Below, in pieces: positions 48,616-58,800 of a stretch of 64,000 nucleotides of DNA. Positions within the stretch are counted from its first letter, which is position 1. The number at the start of each line of letters is the position of its first letter. This stretch comes from Streptomyces alboflavus (GTDB lineage: Bacteria; Actinomycetota; Actinomycetes; Streptomycetales; Streptomycetaceae). Below the pieces are notes generated by a model that worked only from the letters and a program-made list of their open reading frames with translations, searched no databases and was not told where the DNA came from. The stretch covers positions 186,001 through 250,000 of the forward strand of contig NZ_JNXT01000001.1 of the NCBI RefSeq assembly GCF_000716675.1. The letters are read 5' to 3'. The translations under genes were made by a program, and so were the position numbers.

Positions 48616-49205
48616 GCGGTGGACTCCGCGTACCCCGCGTGGAGGGCGTCGAAGTCCGGGAAGCGCTCCGCGATGCGGCTGCCGGTGAAGTTCCCGACCC
48701 AGCCGTCCTCCTCGTGGAAGAAGCGGATGGCGGTGAATGACGGTGCCGTCCCCATGTCGAACCAGTGCGTCGTGCCGCGCGGCACCCCGAGCAGGTCGCC
48801 CTTCTCGCAGTAGACGGCGTGCACTTCGCCCGCCACGTGCAGATAGAAGATCCCGGCGCCCGCGACGAAGAAGCGCACCTCGTCATCGTCGTCGTGGGTG
48901 TGCTCGGCGAGGAACTTCTGCCGGGCCGCCTTGGCCTTGTCGGGCCACCCCGGGTCGTCGCTCGGATGCAGGGCGACCACGTCGACGGTCCGGAAGCCCT
49001 CTTCGGCGCCCAGCCGGTCGATCTCCGCGCGGTACGCGGCGAACACGGTGTCGCTGTCCGCGTCGGCGGGCACGTCCGCGCGGACCGGCCACTGTTCGTA
49101 GCGCACGCCGACGGGGGCGAGCGCGGCGGCGATCTCGGCTGGGTCGGTGGTGCGGCGCACGACGGTAGCGGGTCCGGACTCCGGCCAGGTGGTGAGGAGA
49201 GTCAT
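48612..49205 (-). CDS. mtnD: Acireductone dioxygenase
   Basis: The 197-residue cupin has the metal site in [18 protein letters not shown] (His, His, Glu) and the second His in [11 protein letters not shown]. The first 75 residues match the family, with [20 protein letters not shown]. With Fe2+ it makes the ketoacid precursor of methionine; with Ni2+ the off-pathway product. It is the first gene of the mtn operon. The LLM oxidoreductase remnant lies 142 bp upstream on the same strand. Confidence 0.94.
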   Translation of the reverse strand: MTLLTTWPESGPATVVRRTTDPAEIAAALAPVGVRYEQWPVRADVPADADSDTVFAAYRAEIDRLGAEEGFRTVDVVALHPSDDPGWPDKAKAARQKFLAEHTHDDDDEVRFFVAGAGIFYLHVAGEVHAVYCEKGDLLGVPRGTTHWFDMGTAPSFTAIRFFHEEDGWVGNFTGSRIAERFPDFDALHAGYAESTA

Positions 49206-49347
49206 GGGTCACTCCAGAAGGCAGTGAGTGATACGGGGGCGGGGCCGGACGCCTGTGCGGATCGTAGCCCGGAGCGCTCCGGGGCCACGAGGGGTTCCAC
49301 AGCGTGGACGGCGGTCCGCGCCGTCGGCCCGTGGGGAAGGGGAGCGC

Positions 49348-50412
49348 TCAGACCTCGGACCAGAGCGTCGACGGTGCCTCGCGCCGCACCACCGGCGCGA
49401 TCTCCTCCGCGAACCGCTGGAGTATCTCCACCTGTTCGCCGCGCGACAGGCCGAACCCGTCCACGGAGACCGACTGCAGATCGTGCCGGTACACCTCGTG
49501 GTAGCCGAGGATCTTGTCGATGATCTGCTGCGGGGAGCCGATGAGCTGCGGCCCGTCGGCGACGGCGTCCTCGATGGTGCGGAAGGGGGTGTTGTAGCCC
49601 GCCTTTCCTTCGAGGTGCGGCTTGAACGTCTGGCGCACCTTCGCCTCGTACAGGTCCCGGTAGCGGCTCACCGCCCGCTCCGCGCTGTCGGCGATGAGCA
49701 ACCCGCCCGAGCCCGCCGCCACATGGGCGCGCGCCGGATCGTGGCCGTGTGCCTCGAACCGCTCCCGGTAGTGCGCGATGAGCTGCGCGTACGCGGCGCG
49801 CGGCTGGATGGCGTTGGCGGTGAACAGCGGATCGCCGTGCAGGGCGGCGAGTTCGGGGGAGTTGCGGGAGGTCGCCGAGCCGTGCCAGACGCGCGGCGGG
49901 CCCGCGTACGGGCGCGGCACGGTCGTCACGTCCTTCAGGGCGGGCCGGAACTCGCCCGCTCAGTCGACGTTCTCCTCGCGCCACAGCCGCCGCAGGAGTT
50001 CGTACTTCTCCTTCTGGAGGTCCCACTGCCGGGCCTCGTCGAGCCCGAACAGGTCGAAGTGGCCGGCCTCCGCGCCCTTGCCGATCACCAGCTCCACGCG
50101 CCCGCGCGAGAGCTGGTCGAGCGTCGCGTAGTCCTCGGCGACCCGCACCGGGTCGAGGATCGCGACCACCGTCACGCCGGTCAGGAGCCGGATGCGGGAC
50201 GTGCGCGCCGCGAGCGCGCCGAGCACCACCGTCGGGCTCGACGACAGGAACGCGCCCGCGTGCCGCTCGCCCACCGCGTACGCGTCGTACCCGAGCCGTT
50301 CCGTCTCGACACCGACCTCGACGACGTCCTCGAACCGCTCGGCGGCGGAGGGGAGTTCACCGGTCAGGGGGTGGGGCGAGTGGGAGATGAGGGAAAGGAC
50401 CTGAAACTTCAT
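49348..50412 (-). pseudogene. LLM flavin-dependent oxidoreductase interrupted by in-frame TGA
   Basis: The N-terminal 150 codons (MKFQVLSLISHSPHPLTGEL to LRRLWREENVD) and the C-terminal part (AGEFRPALKDVTTVPRPYAG to STLWSEV) are in the same frame, separated only by a TGA at 49962-49960. Homologues typically have Trp in this position (V-x-W-x-G-x-F/H-R-P), so a single TGG to TGA change explains it. Joined, the 354 codons make a full luciferase-like oxidoreductase with the usual GERHAGAFLSSSPTVVLGALAART and DYATLDQLSRGRVELVIG. Either it is a recent pseudogene, the C-terminal piece is restarted at the GTG at 49929, or the base is a sequencing error. Confidence 0.8.
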
Positions 50413-50519
50413 GCTTCAAATGTGCGGGGCGAACGTTGCGGGGGTGTGGCGGCGGTATGGCACACCCTGGAGAGGCATGAGCACTCCGTAGAAGCGTGAG
50501 CACCTCCGTAGAGGCATGC

Positions 50520-50553
50520 GTAAGGGGCGGCCGCCAGGGCGACCGCCCCTTAC
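50520..50553 (-). terminator. Terminator of the glp operon
   Basis: GTAAGGGGCGG and CCGCCCCTTAC pair perfectly around an internal GC-rich loop, 15 bp downstream of glpD. The preceding 50440-50515 holds two copies of a CTCCGTAGA-containing repeat. Confidence 0.82.
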
Positions 50554-50567
50554 ACCTGAGGTGAGTG

Positions 50568-52187
50568 TCAGGCCTTCTTGCCCAGCAGGTCCTCGACCTT
50601 GCCACGGACCTCGTCCGTCGCCAGGCCTCGGATCGTCAGCGTCGTACGGCGACGCAGCACGTCGTCGGCCGTCTCGGCCCACTCGTTGTCGCGGGCGTAG
50701 ACGACCTGCGCCCAGATCTCCGGGGCGTCGGGGTGCACGCGCTCGGCCAGCTCCGGGTTCTCGTTCGCCAGGCGGGCGATGTCGAAGGACAGGGAGCCGT
50801 AGTGCGTGGCCAGGTGGCGCGCGGTGTCGGGCGCCATGCGCGGGCCCGGCGCCGGGCCGTCGACCAGGAGGCGGTGGGCGACCGCGCGCGGGTTGGCGAT
50901 ACCGGGCAGCGGCAGCTTCTTCGGCAGCTCGGAGATCGGCTCGTAGTCGTCACCGAGCGGGTGGCCCGGCAGCGACTCCAGCTTCTTCATGACCGTACGG
51001 CCGATGTGGCGGAACGTCGTCCACTTGCCGCCCGCGACCGACAGCATGCCGCCGCGGCCCTCGGTGACGACCGTCTCGCGCTTGGCCTTGGAGGTGTCGC
51101 CGGGACCGCCCGGCAGCACCCGCAGACCGGCGAAGGAGTACGTGATCAGGTCACGGGACAGCTGCTGGTCGCGGATGGAGAACGCGGCCTCGTCCAGGAT
51201 CTGCGCGGTGTCGGACTCGGTGACGCGCACGTCCGCCGGGTCGCCCTCGAACTCCTCGTCGGTGGTGCCGAGCAGCAGCATGTCCTCCCAGGGCAGGGCG
51301 AACGTGATGCGGTACTTGTCGATCGGCGTGGCCAGCGCGGCCTTCCAGGGGGCGGTGCGCTTGAGGACCAGGTGCGCGCCCTTGGACAGGCGGATGGAGG
51401 GGGCCGCGTCCGGGTTCTCCATCTTGCGCAGGTGGTCGACCCAGGGGCCGGTCGCGTTCAGGACCAGACGGGCGTTGACGCCGAACTCCTCGCCGTCTAT
51501 CCGGTCCTTGAGGTCGGCGCCGGTGACCCGGCCGCCGGTGAAGCGCAGGCCGGTGACCTCGGCGTGGTTGAGGACGGCGGCGCCGGCCTCGGCGGCGGCG
51601 CGGACCGTCATCAGGGCCATGCGCGCGTCGTTCATCTGGTCGTCGCCGTACACGGCCACGGCCTTCAGGTTGTCCGTGCGCAGCTCCGGCACGTCCTGCG
51701 CCGCCTTGGCGGGGGAGAGCAGGTGGCCGACGCCGTCGCCGAACGCGGAGAGCGCCGAGTAGGCGAAGACGCCCGCGCCGAGCTTGGCGGCGCCGTGCGG
51801 GCCGCCCTTGTAGACCGGCAGGTAGAAGGTGAGCGGGTTGGCGAGGTGCGGTGCCACCTGGCGTGACACCGCACGCCGCTCGAAGTGGTTCTCCGCGACC
51901 AGCTTCACCGCGCCGGTCTGCAGGTAGCGCAGACCGCCGTGGAGCAGCTTGGAGGAGGCGGAGGAGGTGGCGCCGGCGAAGTCGCCGGCGTCCACCAGGG
52001 CCACCCTGAGACCCGACTGCGCGGCATGCCAGGCGGTGGAGATGCCCAGGATTCCGCCGCCGATCACCAGGAGGTCGTAGGACGCCTTGGACAGACGTTC
52101 CCGGGTCTCGGCGCGGCTCGGCGCGCTGCCGGCCGCCGGAGGCGTGCCGAGAGCCGGAAAGGCGGGGCCGCTCTGCAGGGTGGTCAT
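50568..52187 (-). CDS. glpD: Glycerol-3-phosphate dehydrogenase (FAD)
   Basis: The 539-residue flavoprotein has the FAD motif DLLVIGGGILGISTAWHAAQ (about 39-58) and SSASSKLLHGGLRYLQTG, which are diagnostic of GlpD. A further landmark is GGKWTTFRHIGRTVMKKLE near residue 388. A C-terminal helical domain ends KVEDLLGKKA. It oxidises glycerol-3-phosphate to dihydroxyacetone phosphate at the membrane and passes electrons to quinone. It is the last gene of glpF-glpK-glpD under gylR, the counterpart of gylB of Streptomyces coelicolor. Confidence 0.95.
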   Translation of the reverse strand: MTTLQSGPAFPALGTPPAAGSAPSRAETRERLSKASYDLLVIGGGILGISTAWHAAQSGLRVALVDAGDFAGATSSASSKLLHGGLRYLQTGAVKLVAENHFERRAVSRQVAPHLANPLTFYLPVYKGGPHGAAKLGAGVFAYSALSAFGDGVGHLLSPAKAAQDVPELRTDNLKAVAVYGDDQMNDARMALMTVRAAAEAGAAVLNHAEVTGLRFTGGRVTGADLKDRIDGEEFGVNARLVLNATGPWVDHLRKMENPDAAPSIRLSKGAHLVLKRTAPWKAALATPIDKYRITFALPWEDMLLLGTTDEEFEGDPADVRVTESDTAQILDEAAFSIRDQQLSRDLITYSFAGLRVLPGGPGDTSKAKRETVVTEGRGGMLSVAGGKWTTFRHIGRTVMKKLESLPGHPLGDDYEPISELPKKLPLPGIANPRAVAHRLLVDGPAPGPRMAPDTARHLATHYGSLSFDIARLANENPELAERVHPDAPEIWAQVVYARDNEWAETADDVLRRRTTLTIRGLATDEVRGKVEDLLGKKA

Positions 52188-52224
52188 GGTTGCTTAACTC
52201 CTCGTCAGCTGAGCTGAGTGCGGT

Positions 52225-53766
52225 TCAGCTCTCGTCGTCCTCGAGCCAGCCCATGGTCCGCTCGACGGCCTTGAGCCAGTTCTTGTACTCACGGTCGCGG
52301 ATGTCCGCGTCCATGCGGGGGGTCCACTCCGCGGCCCGGCGCCAGTTGGCGCGCAGGTCGTCGGTGGAGGACCAGAAGCCGACGGCGAGACCGGCGGCAT
52401 AGGCGGCGCCGAGGCAGGTCGTCTCGGCGACCATGGGGCGCACCACCGGCGCGTCCAGGAAGTCCGAGAGGGTCTGCATCAGCAGGTTGTTGGAGGTCAT
52501 GCCGCCGTCGACCTTGAGGGCCGCGAGCTCGACGCCGGAGTCCTTCGTCATGGCGTCGGTGATCTCACGGGTCTGCCAGGCGGTGGCCTCCAGAACGGCG
52601 CGCGCGATGTGCGCCTTGGTGACGTACCGGGTCAGACCGGCGATCACACCGCGGGCGTCGGAACGCCAGTACGGGGCGAACAGGCCCGAGAAGGCCGGTA
52701 CGAAGTACGCGCCGCCGTTGTCGTCGACCGAGGACGCGAGCGTCTCGATCTCGGCGGCGGAGTTGATCAGGCCCATCTGGTCGCGCATCCACTGCACGAG
52801 CGAGCCGGTGACGGCGATGGAGCCCTCGAGGGCGTAGACCGGCTTCTGCTCGCCGATCTGGTAGCCCACGGTGGTGAGCAGTCCGGAGTACGAGTTGATG
52901 GCCTTCTCGCCGGTGTTCATCAGCATGAAGGTGCCGGTGCCGTACGTGGACTTGGCCTCGCCCTCCTCGAAGCAGGTCTGGCCGAACAGGGCCGCCTGCT
53001 GGTCGCCGAGGGCGGAGGCGACCGGGATGCCGCCCAGGATGTCGCCGAGCTTGCCGCCGGTGACCTCGCCGTAGACCTCGGCGGAGGAGCGGATCTCGGG
53101 GAGGATCTGGGTCGGCACGCCGATGGACTCGGCGATGCGCTCGTCCCACTCCATGGTGTGCAGGTTCATCAGCATGGTGCGCGAGGCGTTGGTGACGTCG
53201 GTGACGTGCTTGCCGCCGTTCACCCCGCCCGTCAGGTTCCAGATGACCCAGGAGTCCATGGTGCCGAAGAGGATGTCGCCCGCCTCGGCGCGCTCGCGCA
53301 GGCCGTCGACGTTGTCGAGCAGCCAGCGGGCCTTGGGCCCGGCGAAGTAGGAGGCGAGCGGCAGGCCCGTCTCGCGGCGGAAGCGGTCCTGGCCGACGTT
53401 GCGGCCGAGCTCCTTGCAGAGGGCGTCGGTGCGGGTGTCCTGCCAGACGATGGCGTTGTACACCGGCTCGCCGGTGTTCTTGTCCCACAGCAGCGTGGTC
53501 TCACGCTGGTTGGTGATGCCGATGGCCTTGATGTCGGCGCTGGTGATGCCGGCCTTGGAGATGGCCCCGGCGACGACTTCCTCGACGTTGGTCCAGATCT
53601 CGGTGGCGTTGTGCTCGACCCAGCCCGGCTTCGGGAAGATCTGCTCGTGCTCCTTCTGGTCGACGGAGACGATGCGTCCGTCGCGGTCGAAGACGATGCA
53701 GCGGCTGGAAGTGGTGCCCTGGTCGATCGCGGCGATGAAGGGGCCTGCGGTGTGTGCGTCGGTCAC
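52225..53766 (-). CDS. glpK: Glycerol kinase
   Basis: GTG at 53766 gives 513 residues; a longer frame upstream is not supported by a ribosome site. The FGGY-family features are [19 protein letters not shown] at the start, [38 protein letters not shown] and [13 protein letters not shown] in the late nucleotide-binding region. It phosphorylates glycerol to glycerol-3-phosphate, trapping it after entry through GlpF. Gaps to glpD (37 bp) and glpF (50 bp) support one operon. Confidence 0.96.
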   Translation of the reverse strand: MTDAHTAGPFIAAIDQGTTSSRCIVFDRDGRIVSVDQKEHEQIFPKPGWVEHNATEIWTNVEEVVAGAISKAGITSADIKAIGITNQRETTLLWDKNTGEPVYNAIVWQDTRTDALCKELGRNVGQDRFRRETGLPLASYFAGPKARWLLDNVDGLRERAEAGDILFGTMDSWVIWNLTGGVNGGKHVTDVTNASRTMLMNLHTMEWDERIAESIGVPTQILPEIRSSAEVYGEVTGGKLGDILGGIPVASALGDQQAALFGQTCFEEGEAKSTYGTGTFMLMNTGEKAINSYSGLLTTVGYQIGEQKPVYALEGSIAVTGSLVQWMRDQMGLINSAAEIETLASSVDDNGGAYFVPAFSGLFAPYWRSDARGVIAGLTRYVTKAHIARAVLEATAWQTREITDAMTKDSGVELAALKVDGGMTSNNLLMQTLSDFLDAPVVRPMVAETTCLGAAYAAGLAVGFWSSTDDLRANWRRAAEWTPRMDADIRDREYKNWLKAVERTMGWLEDDES

Positions 53767-53816
53767 GGTGTGCTCCTGAAAGTCCGTCGGGTTCTCGGCG
53801 TGGTCGGCGTGGTCGC

Positions 53817-54602
53817 TCAGAACAGCTTGAAGATGTACGCGGCGAGAGCGCCGCCGATCAGCGGTCCGACGACGGGAATCCACGCGTACGACCAGTCGGA
53901 GCCACCCTTGTTGGGGAGCGGGAGCAGCGCGTGCACGACGCGCGGGCCGAGGTCACGGACCGGGTTGATGGCGTAGCCCGTGGGGCCGCCGAGCGAGAGG
54001 CCGATGCCGACCACGACGAGCGCGGTGATCAGGGCGCCGAGGACGCCGAGGCCGTTGCCGCCGTCGTTGAGGCCCTGGGTGAGGATCGCCAGGACGAGCA
54101 CGGTCGTGGCGATGATCTCGGTGACCAGGTTCTGGGCGACGTTCCGGATCTCCGGACCGGTGGAGAAGATGCCGAGCACGGGTCCTGCCTTGGGCGCGGC
54201 CTTCAGGTCGACCATGCCCTCGTCACCGGACTTGGCGTTCACGATCTCCGGGTCCGTGAGGTGGGCCTGGAACTGGCCGTAGTACGTGGCCCACACGAGC
54301 ACCGCACCGATCATGGCGCCGAGGAACTGCGAGCCGAGGTAGATCGGCACGTCGCTCCACTTGGTGCCGCCGTCCACGGCGAGGCCGACGGTGACCGCCG
54401 GGTTGAGGTGCGCGCCGGAGACGCCGCCCGCGAGGTAGGCGCCGGTCAGTACGGCGAAGCCCCAGCCGAACGTGATCGCGAGCCAGCCCGCGTCCTTGGC
54501 CTTCGAGCGCTTGAGCGTGACGGCGGCGCACACGCCACCACCGAGCAGGATGAGCACGGCGGTACCGATGGTCTCGCCGATGAAGATGTCGGAGCTGGAC
54601 AC
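53817..54602 (-). CDS. glpF: Glycerol uptake facilitator (MIP family)
   Basis: The 261-residue channel has six membrane helices and two half-helix loops. The first loop carries the canonical [17 protein letters not shown]. The second reads [14 protein letters not shown], with Val where NPA has Ala, while the Arg-Asp of aquaglyceroporins is kept. An insert of about 35 residues between helices 3 and 4 ([20 protein letters not shown]) is typical for actinobacterial GlpF. It lets glycerol diffuse in. As the first gene of the operon it lies next to the gylR-side control region. Confidence 0.93.
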   Translation of the reverse strand: MSSSDIFIGETIGTAVLILLGGGVCAAVTLKRSKAKDAGWLAITFGWGFAVLTGAYLAGGVSGAHLNPAVTVGLAVDGGTKWSDVPIYLGSQFLGAMIGAVLVWATYYGQFQAHLTDPEIVNAKSGDEGMVDLKAAPKAGPVLGIFSTGPEIRNVAQNLVTEIIATTVLVLAILTQGLNDGGNGLGVLGALITALVVVGIGLSLGGPTGYAINPVRDLGPRVVHALLPLPNKGGSDWSYAWIPVVGPLIGGALAAYIFKLF

Positions 54603-54726
54603 CCGCGACTCCTTTGTCCTTCGTCCAGGGAAAGGCGAACCCCGGGTCCCTCCGGTGGTCCGCGCCCTCAGGTGAGGGCGTTGCCGACCCTGGCTTGCCC
54701 CACTGTAACGCGTAATGCCGTTAGGT

Positions 54727-54741
54727 GTTCGACAATGCCGA
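54727..54741. promoter_or_regulatory. Candidate GylR operator upstream of glpF
   Basis: GTTCGACAATGCCGA lies 125 bp upstream of the glpF start. The same 12-base core GTTCGACAATGC is found at 55672 upstream of gylR. Recurrence at exactly the two promoters expected to be controlled by an IclR-type glycerol repressor is the evidence. Confidence 0.6.
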
Positions 54742-54877
54742 CCGGTGGACGCGAGTCTGGCCGTGGGGTTACCAGCGCGTCAAGAGTTCTGTAATTGAAA
54801 ACACGATCGTTATTGATCGTTCTGGGTTATCGCCGGAGTCGCAACCAGAAACGCGCGGGCGCGCGCCGGGCCCCAGG

Positions 54878-55642
54878 TCAGAACCGGCTCGCGCCCAGAT
54901 CGCGGGAGACGGCCCGGGCGCAGTCCCGGACGGCGGCGATCAGCTCGGGCCGCAGCTCGCCCGAGGGGCACACCCGCTCCACGGCCCCCGTGATCCCCAC
55001 CGCACCCACCGGCATCCGCCGCCGGTAGTGGATGGGCGCCGCCACGGACGCGATGCCCTCCCAGGTCTCCTCGACGTCCGCCGCGTACCCCCGCGCGCGC
55101 GTGAGGTCGAGGACGCCCTCGAACGCCTCCGGCGCGCTCACGGTGTGCGCCGTGAACGACTCCCGCTCGGCCTCCAGGGCCTCGCTGTGCGCCACCGGGT
55201 CGTACGCCGCGAGCACCTTGCCGAGCGCCGTGGAGTGCAGCGGCTGCATGGCGCCGACCTCCAGGACCTGGCGGCTGTCGTCGGGGCGGAAGACGTGGTG
55301 CACGATCAGCACGCCCTGCTGGTGCAGGACGCCCAGGTACACGCTCTCGCCGCTGGAGCGGGCCAGGTCGTCGGTCCACACCAGGGCGCGGGCGCGCAGC
55401 TCGTGCACGTCCAGATAGCTGTTGCCGAGGCGCAGCAGCTCCGCGCCCAGCTGATAGCGGCCCGATGCCGCGTCCTGCTCGACGAAGCCCTCCTGCTGGA
55501 GGGTGCGCAGGATGCCGTGGGCCGTGCCCTTGGCGAGTCCGAGGGCGGAGGCGATGTCCGAGAGGCCCAGCCGGCGCTCGCCGCCCGCCAGCAGGCGCAG
55601 CATCGCGGCGGCCCGCTCGAGCGACTGGATGTTCCGTGCCAT
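54878..55642 (-). CDS. gylR: IclR family glycerol operon repressor
   Basis: The ATG at 55642 gives 254 residues (an ATG at 55660 would add six). The winged helix-turn-helix is at about 5-70 (IQSLERAAAMLRLLAGGERR, LGLSDIASALGLAKGTAHGILR). The IclR effector domain follows with YLGVLHQQGVLIVHHVF, MQPLHSTALGKVLAAY and a C-terminal GVEITGAVERVCP-like stretch (here VGITGAVERVCPSGEL). It precedes glpF-glpK-glpD on the same strand, exactly as gylR precedes gylCAB in Streptomyces coelicolor. It is expected to repress the operon and itself until glycerol-3-phosphate accumulates. Confidence 0.93.
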   Translation of the reverse strand: MARNIQSLERAAAMLRLLAGGERRLGLSDIASALGLAKGTAHGILRTLQQEGFVEQDAASGRYQLGAELLRLGNSYLDVHELRARALVWTDDLARSSGESVYLGVLHQQGVLIVHHVFRPDDSRQVLEVGAMQPLHSTALGKVLAAYDPVAHSEALEAERESFTAHTVSAPEAFEGVLDLTRARGYAADVEETWEGIASVAAPIHYRRRMPVGAVGITGAVERVCPSGELRPELIAAVRDCARAVSRDLGASRF

Positions 55643-55671
55643 CGCAGCCCTGTCCTCCATCCCCGGTTGAC

Positions 55672-55688
55672 GTTCGACAATGCTGAAC
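55672..55688. promoter_or_regulatory. Candidate GylR autoregulatory operator
   Basis: GTTCGACAATGCTGAAC is partly palindromic (GTTC at one end, GAAC at the other) and shares its first 12 bases with the site at 54727. It lies 30 bp upstream of gylR and, on the other side, 210 bp before metH. Confidence 0.6.
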
Positions 55689-55897
55689 ACTATCGGTCGT
55701 TGCCGACCTCTGGCTAAGGGTGCGTGCGCGGCGTTTGCGCCACGCGAGGTCGGCCGAACAGTTCCGGCCACGTGGCGAAGGGGTCCGCCCGCTGGGACGC
55801 TCTCACGGTGGGACCGGGGTCCCCGCTACCCTGGCCGGGTGCGGGTCCCCAAGGAACCCGCAAAGCCGACAGCCGTCGCACTCCAGGGAGCTCATTC

Positions 55898-58800
55898 ATG
55901 GCCTCGTTGCCGACCCCCTCATCCGCTTCCTCGGTGGACACCTCCGCCGGGAACCGGGCCGACGCCCTCCGCGAAGCACTGGCGACCCGCGTGGTGGTCG
56001 CCGACGGAGCGATGGGCACCATGCTGCAGGCACAGGACCCCAGCCTCGAGGACTTCCAGAACCTCGAGGGCTGCAACGAGATCCTGAACATCACGCGCCC
56101 AGACATCGTGGCCTCCGTCCACCGCGAGTACTTCGCCGCGGGCGTCGACTGCGTCGAGACCAACACCTTCGGCGCAAACTACGCGGCGCTCGGCGAGTAC
56201 GACATCCCCGAGCGTGTCTTCGAGCTCTCCGAGTCCGGCGCCCGCATCGCCCGCGAGGTCGCCGACGAGTTCACCGTCTCCACCGGCCGGCAGCGCTGGG
56301 TCCTCGGCTCCATGGGCCCCGGCACCAAGCTGCCCACCCTCGGCCACGCCCCGTACACCCTGCTGCGCGACGCCTACCAGCAGAACGCCGAAGGCATGAT
56401 CGCGGGCGGCGCCGACGCCCTCCTCGTGGAGACCACCCAGGACCTGCTGCAGACCAAGGCCGCCCTCCTCGGCGCCCGCCGCGCCCTGGACGCCACCGGC
56501 GCCACCGTGCCGCTGATCTGCTCCGTCACCGTCGAGACCACCGGCACCATGCTGCTCGGCTCCGAGATCGGCGCCGCGCTGACCGCCCTGGAGCCGCTGG
56601 GCATCGACATGATCGGCCTGAACTGCGCCACGGGCCCGGCCGAGATGAGCGAGCACCTGCGCTACCTCGCCCGGCACTCCCGCGTCCCGATCCTCTGCAT
56701 GCCCAACGCCGGCCTGCCCGTCCTCGGCAAGGACGGCGCGCACTACCCCCTGACGGCCTCCGAGCTGGCCGACGCCCAGGAGACCTTCGTCCGCGAGTAC
56801 GGCCTGTCCCTGGTCGGCGGCTGCTGCGGCACCACCCCCGAGCACCTGCGCCAGGTCGTCGAGCGCGTCCGCGGCCTGACCCCGACCGTGCGCGACCCGC
56901 GCCCCGAGCCGGGCGCCGCCTCGCTCTACCAGACCGTGCCGTTCCGCCAGGACACCTCGTACATGGCGATCGGCGAGCGCACCAACGCCAACGGCTCGAA
57001 GAAGTTCCGCGAGGCCATGCTGGACGCCCGCTGGGACGACTGCGTGGAGATGGCCCGCGACCAGATCCGCGAGGGCGCGCACATGCTCGACCTGTGCGTC
57101 GACTACGTCGGCCGGGACGGCGTCGCCGACATGCAGGAACTGGCCGGGCGCTTCGCCACCGCCTCCACGCTGCCCATCGTCCTCGACTCCACCGAGGTGC
57201 CCGTCATCCAGGCGGGCCTGGAGAAGCTGGGCGGGCGCGCCGTCATCAACTCCGTCAACTACGAGGACGGCGACGGCCCCGAGTCCCGGTTCGCGAAGGT
57301 CACCGCGCTCGCCCAGGAGCACGGCGCCGCGCTGATCGCCCTCACCATCGACGAGGAGGGCCAGGCCCGCACCGTCGAGCACAAGGTCGCCATCGCCGAG
57401 CGCCTCATCGAGGACCTGACGACCAACTGGGGCATCCACGAGTCGGACATCCTCATCGACACCCTGACCTTCACCATCTGCACCGGTCAGGAGGAGTCCC
57501 GGGGCGACGGCATCGCCACCATCGAGGCCATCCGCGAGCTGAAGCGGCGCCACCCCGACGTCCAGACCACCCTGGGCCTCTCCAACATCTCCTTCGGCCT
57601 GAACCCGGCCGCCCGCGTGGTCCTCAACTCGGTGTTCCTCGACGAGTGCGTCAAGGCCGGCCTGGACTCCGCGATCGTGCACGCCTCGAAGATCCTGCCG
57701 ATCGCCCGCCTGGAGGAGGAGCAGGTCAAGGTCGCCCTCGACCTGATCTACGACCGCCGCCGCCCCCAGCAGGGCGACGAGCCCGCCTACGACCCCCTGC
57801 AGCGGCTCATGGAGCTGTTCGAGGGCGTCAACATGAAGTCCATGAAGGCGGGCAAGGCCGAGGAACTCCTCGCCCTGCCGCTGGACGAGCGCCTCCAGCG
57901 CCGCATCATCGACGGCGAGAAGAACGGCCTGGAGGCCGACCTCGACGAGGCGCTCCTGGAGCGCCCCGCCCTGGACATCGTCAACGACACGCTCCTCGAG
58001 GGCATGAAGGTCGTCGGTGAGCTGTTCGGCTCCGGCCAGATGCAGCTGCCGTTCGTGCTCCAGTCCGCCGAGGTCATGAAGACGGCGGTGGCCCACCTGG
58101 AGCCGCACATGGAGAAGTCCGACGCCGAGGGCAAGGGCACCATCGTGCTCGCCACCGTGCGCGGCGACGTCCACGACATCGGCAAGAACCTCGTCGACAT
58201 CATCCTGTCCAACAACGGCTACAACGTGGTCAACCTGGGCATCAAGCAGCCCGTCGCCGCGATCCTCGACGCCGCCCAGGAACACCGCGCCGACGTCATC
58301 GGCATGTCAGGCCTCCTGGTCAAGTCGACCGTGATCATGAAGGAGAACCTGGAGGAGCTGAACCAGCGCCAGATGGCCGCCGACTACCCGGTCATCCTCG
58401 GCGGCGCCGCGCTCACCCGGGCCTACGTCGAACAGGACCTGCACGAGATCTACGAGGGCGAAGTCCGCTACGCCCGCGACGCGTTCGAGGGCCTGCGCCT
58501 GATGGACGCCCTCATCGCCGTCAAGCGCGGCGTGCCCGGCGCCACCCTGCCCGAGCTCAAGCAGCGCCGCGTCCCCAAGCGGGACACGCCCGCCGTCGAG
58601 GTCAAGGAGCCCGAGGGCCCCGCCCGCTCCGACGTCGCGACCGACAACCCCGTGCCCACGCCCCCGTTCCGCGGCACCCGCGTCATCAAGGGCATCCAGC
58701 TGAAGGAGTACGCCTCCTGGCTCGACGAGGGCGCGCTGTTCAAGGGCCAGTGGGGCCTGAAGCAGGCCCGCGCCGGCGACGGGCCGACGTACGAGGAGCT

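Noticed and set aside
49960..49962. TGA in the LLM gene read as selenocysteine
   Set aside because: No selenocysteine insertion hairpin was evident, the position is normally Trp and not Cys, and no selenium genes are near.
55643..55897. Cobalamin riboswitch before metH
   Set aside because: No B12 box or the surrounding conserved elements could be found by eye in the leader; metH also needs B12 as cofactor, so such a switch would be unexpected here.
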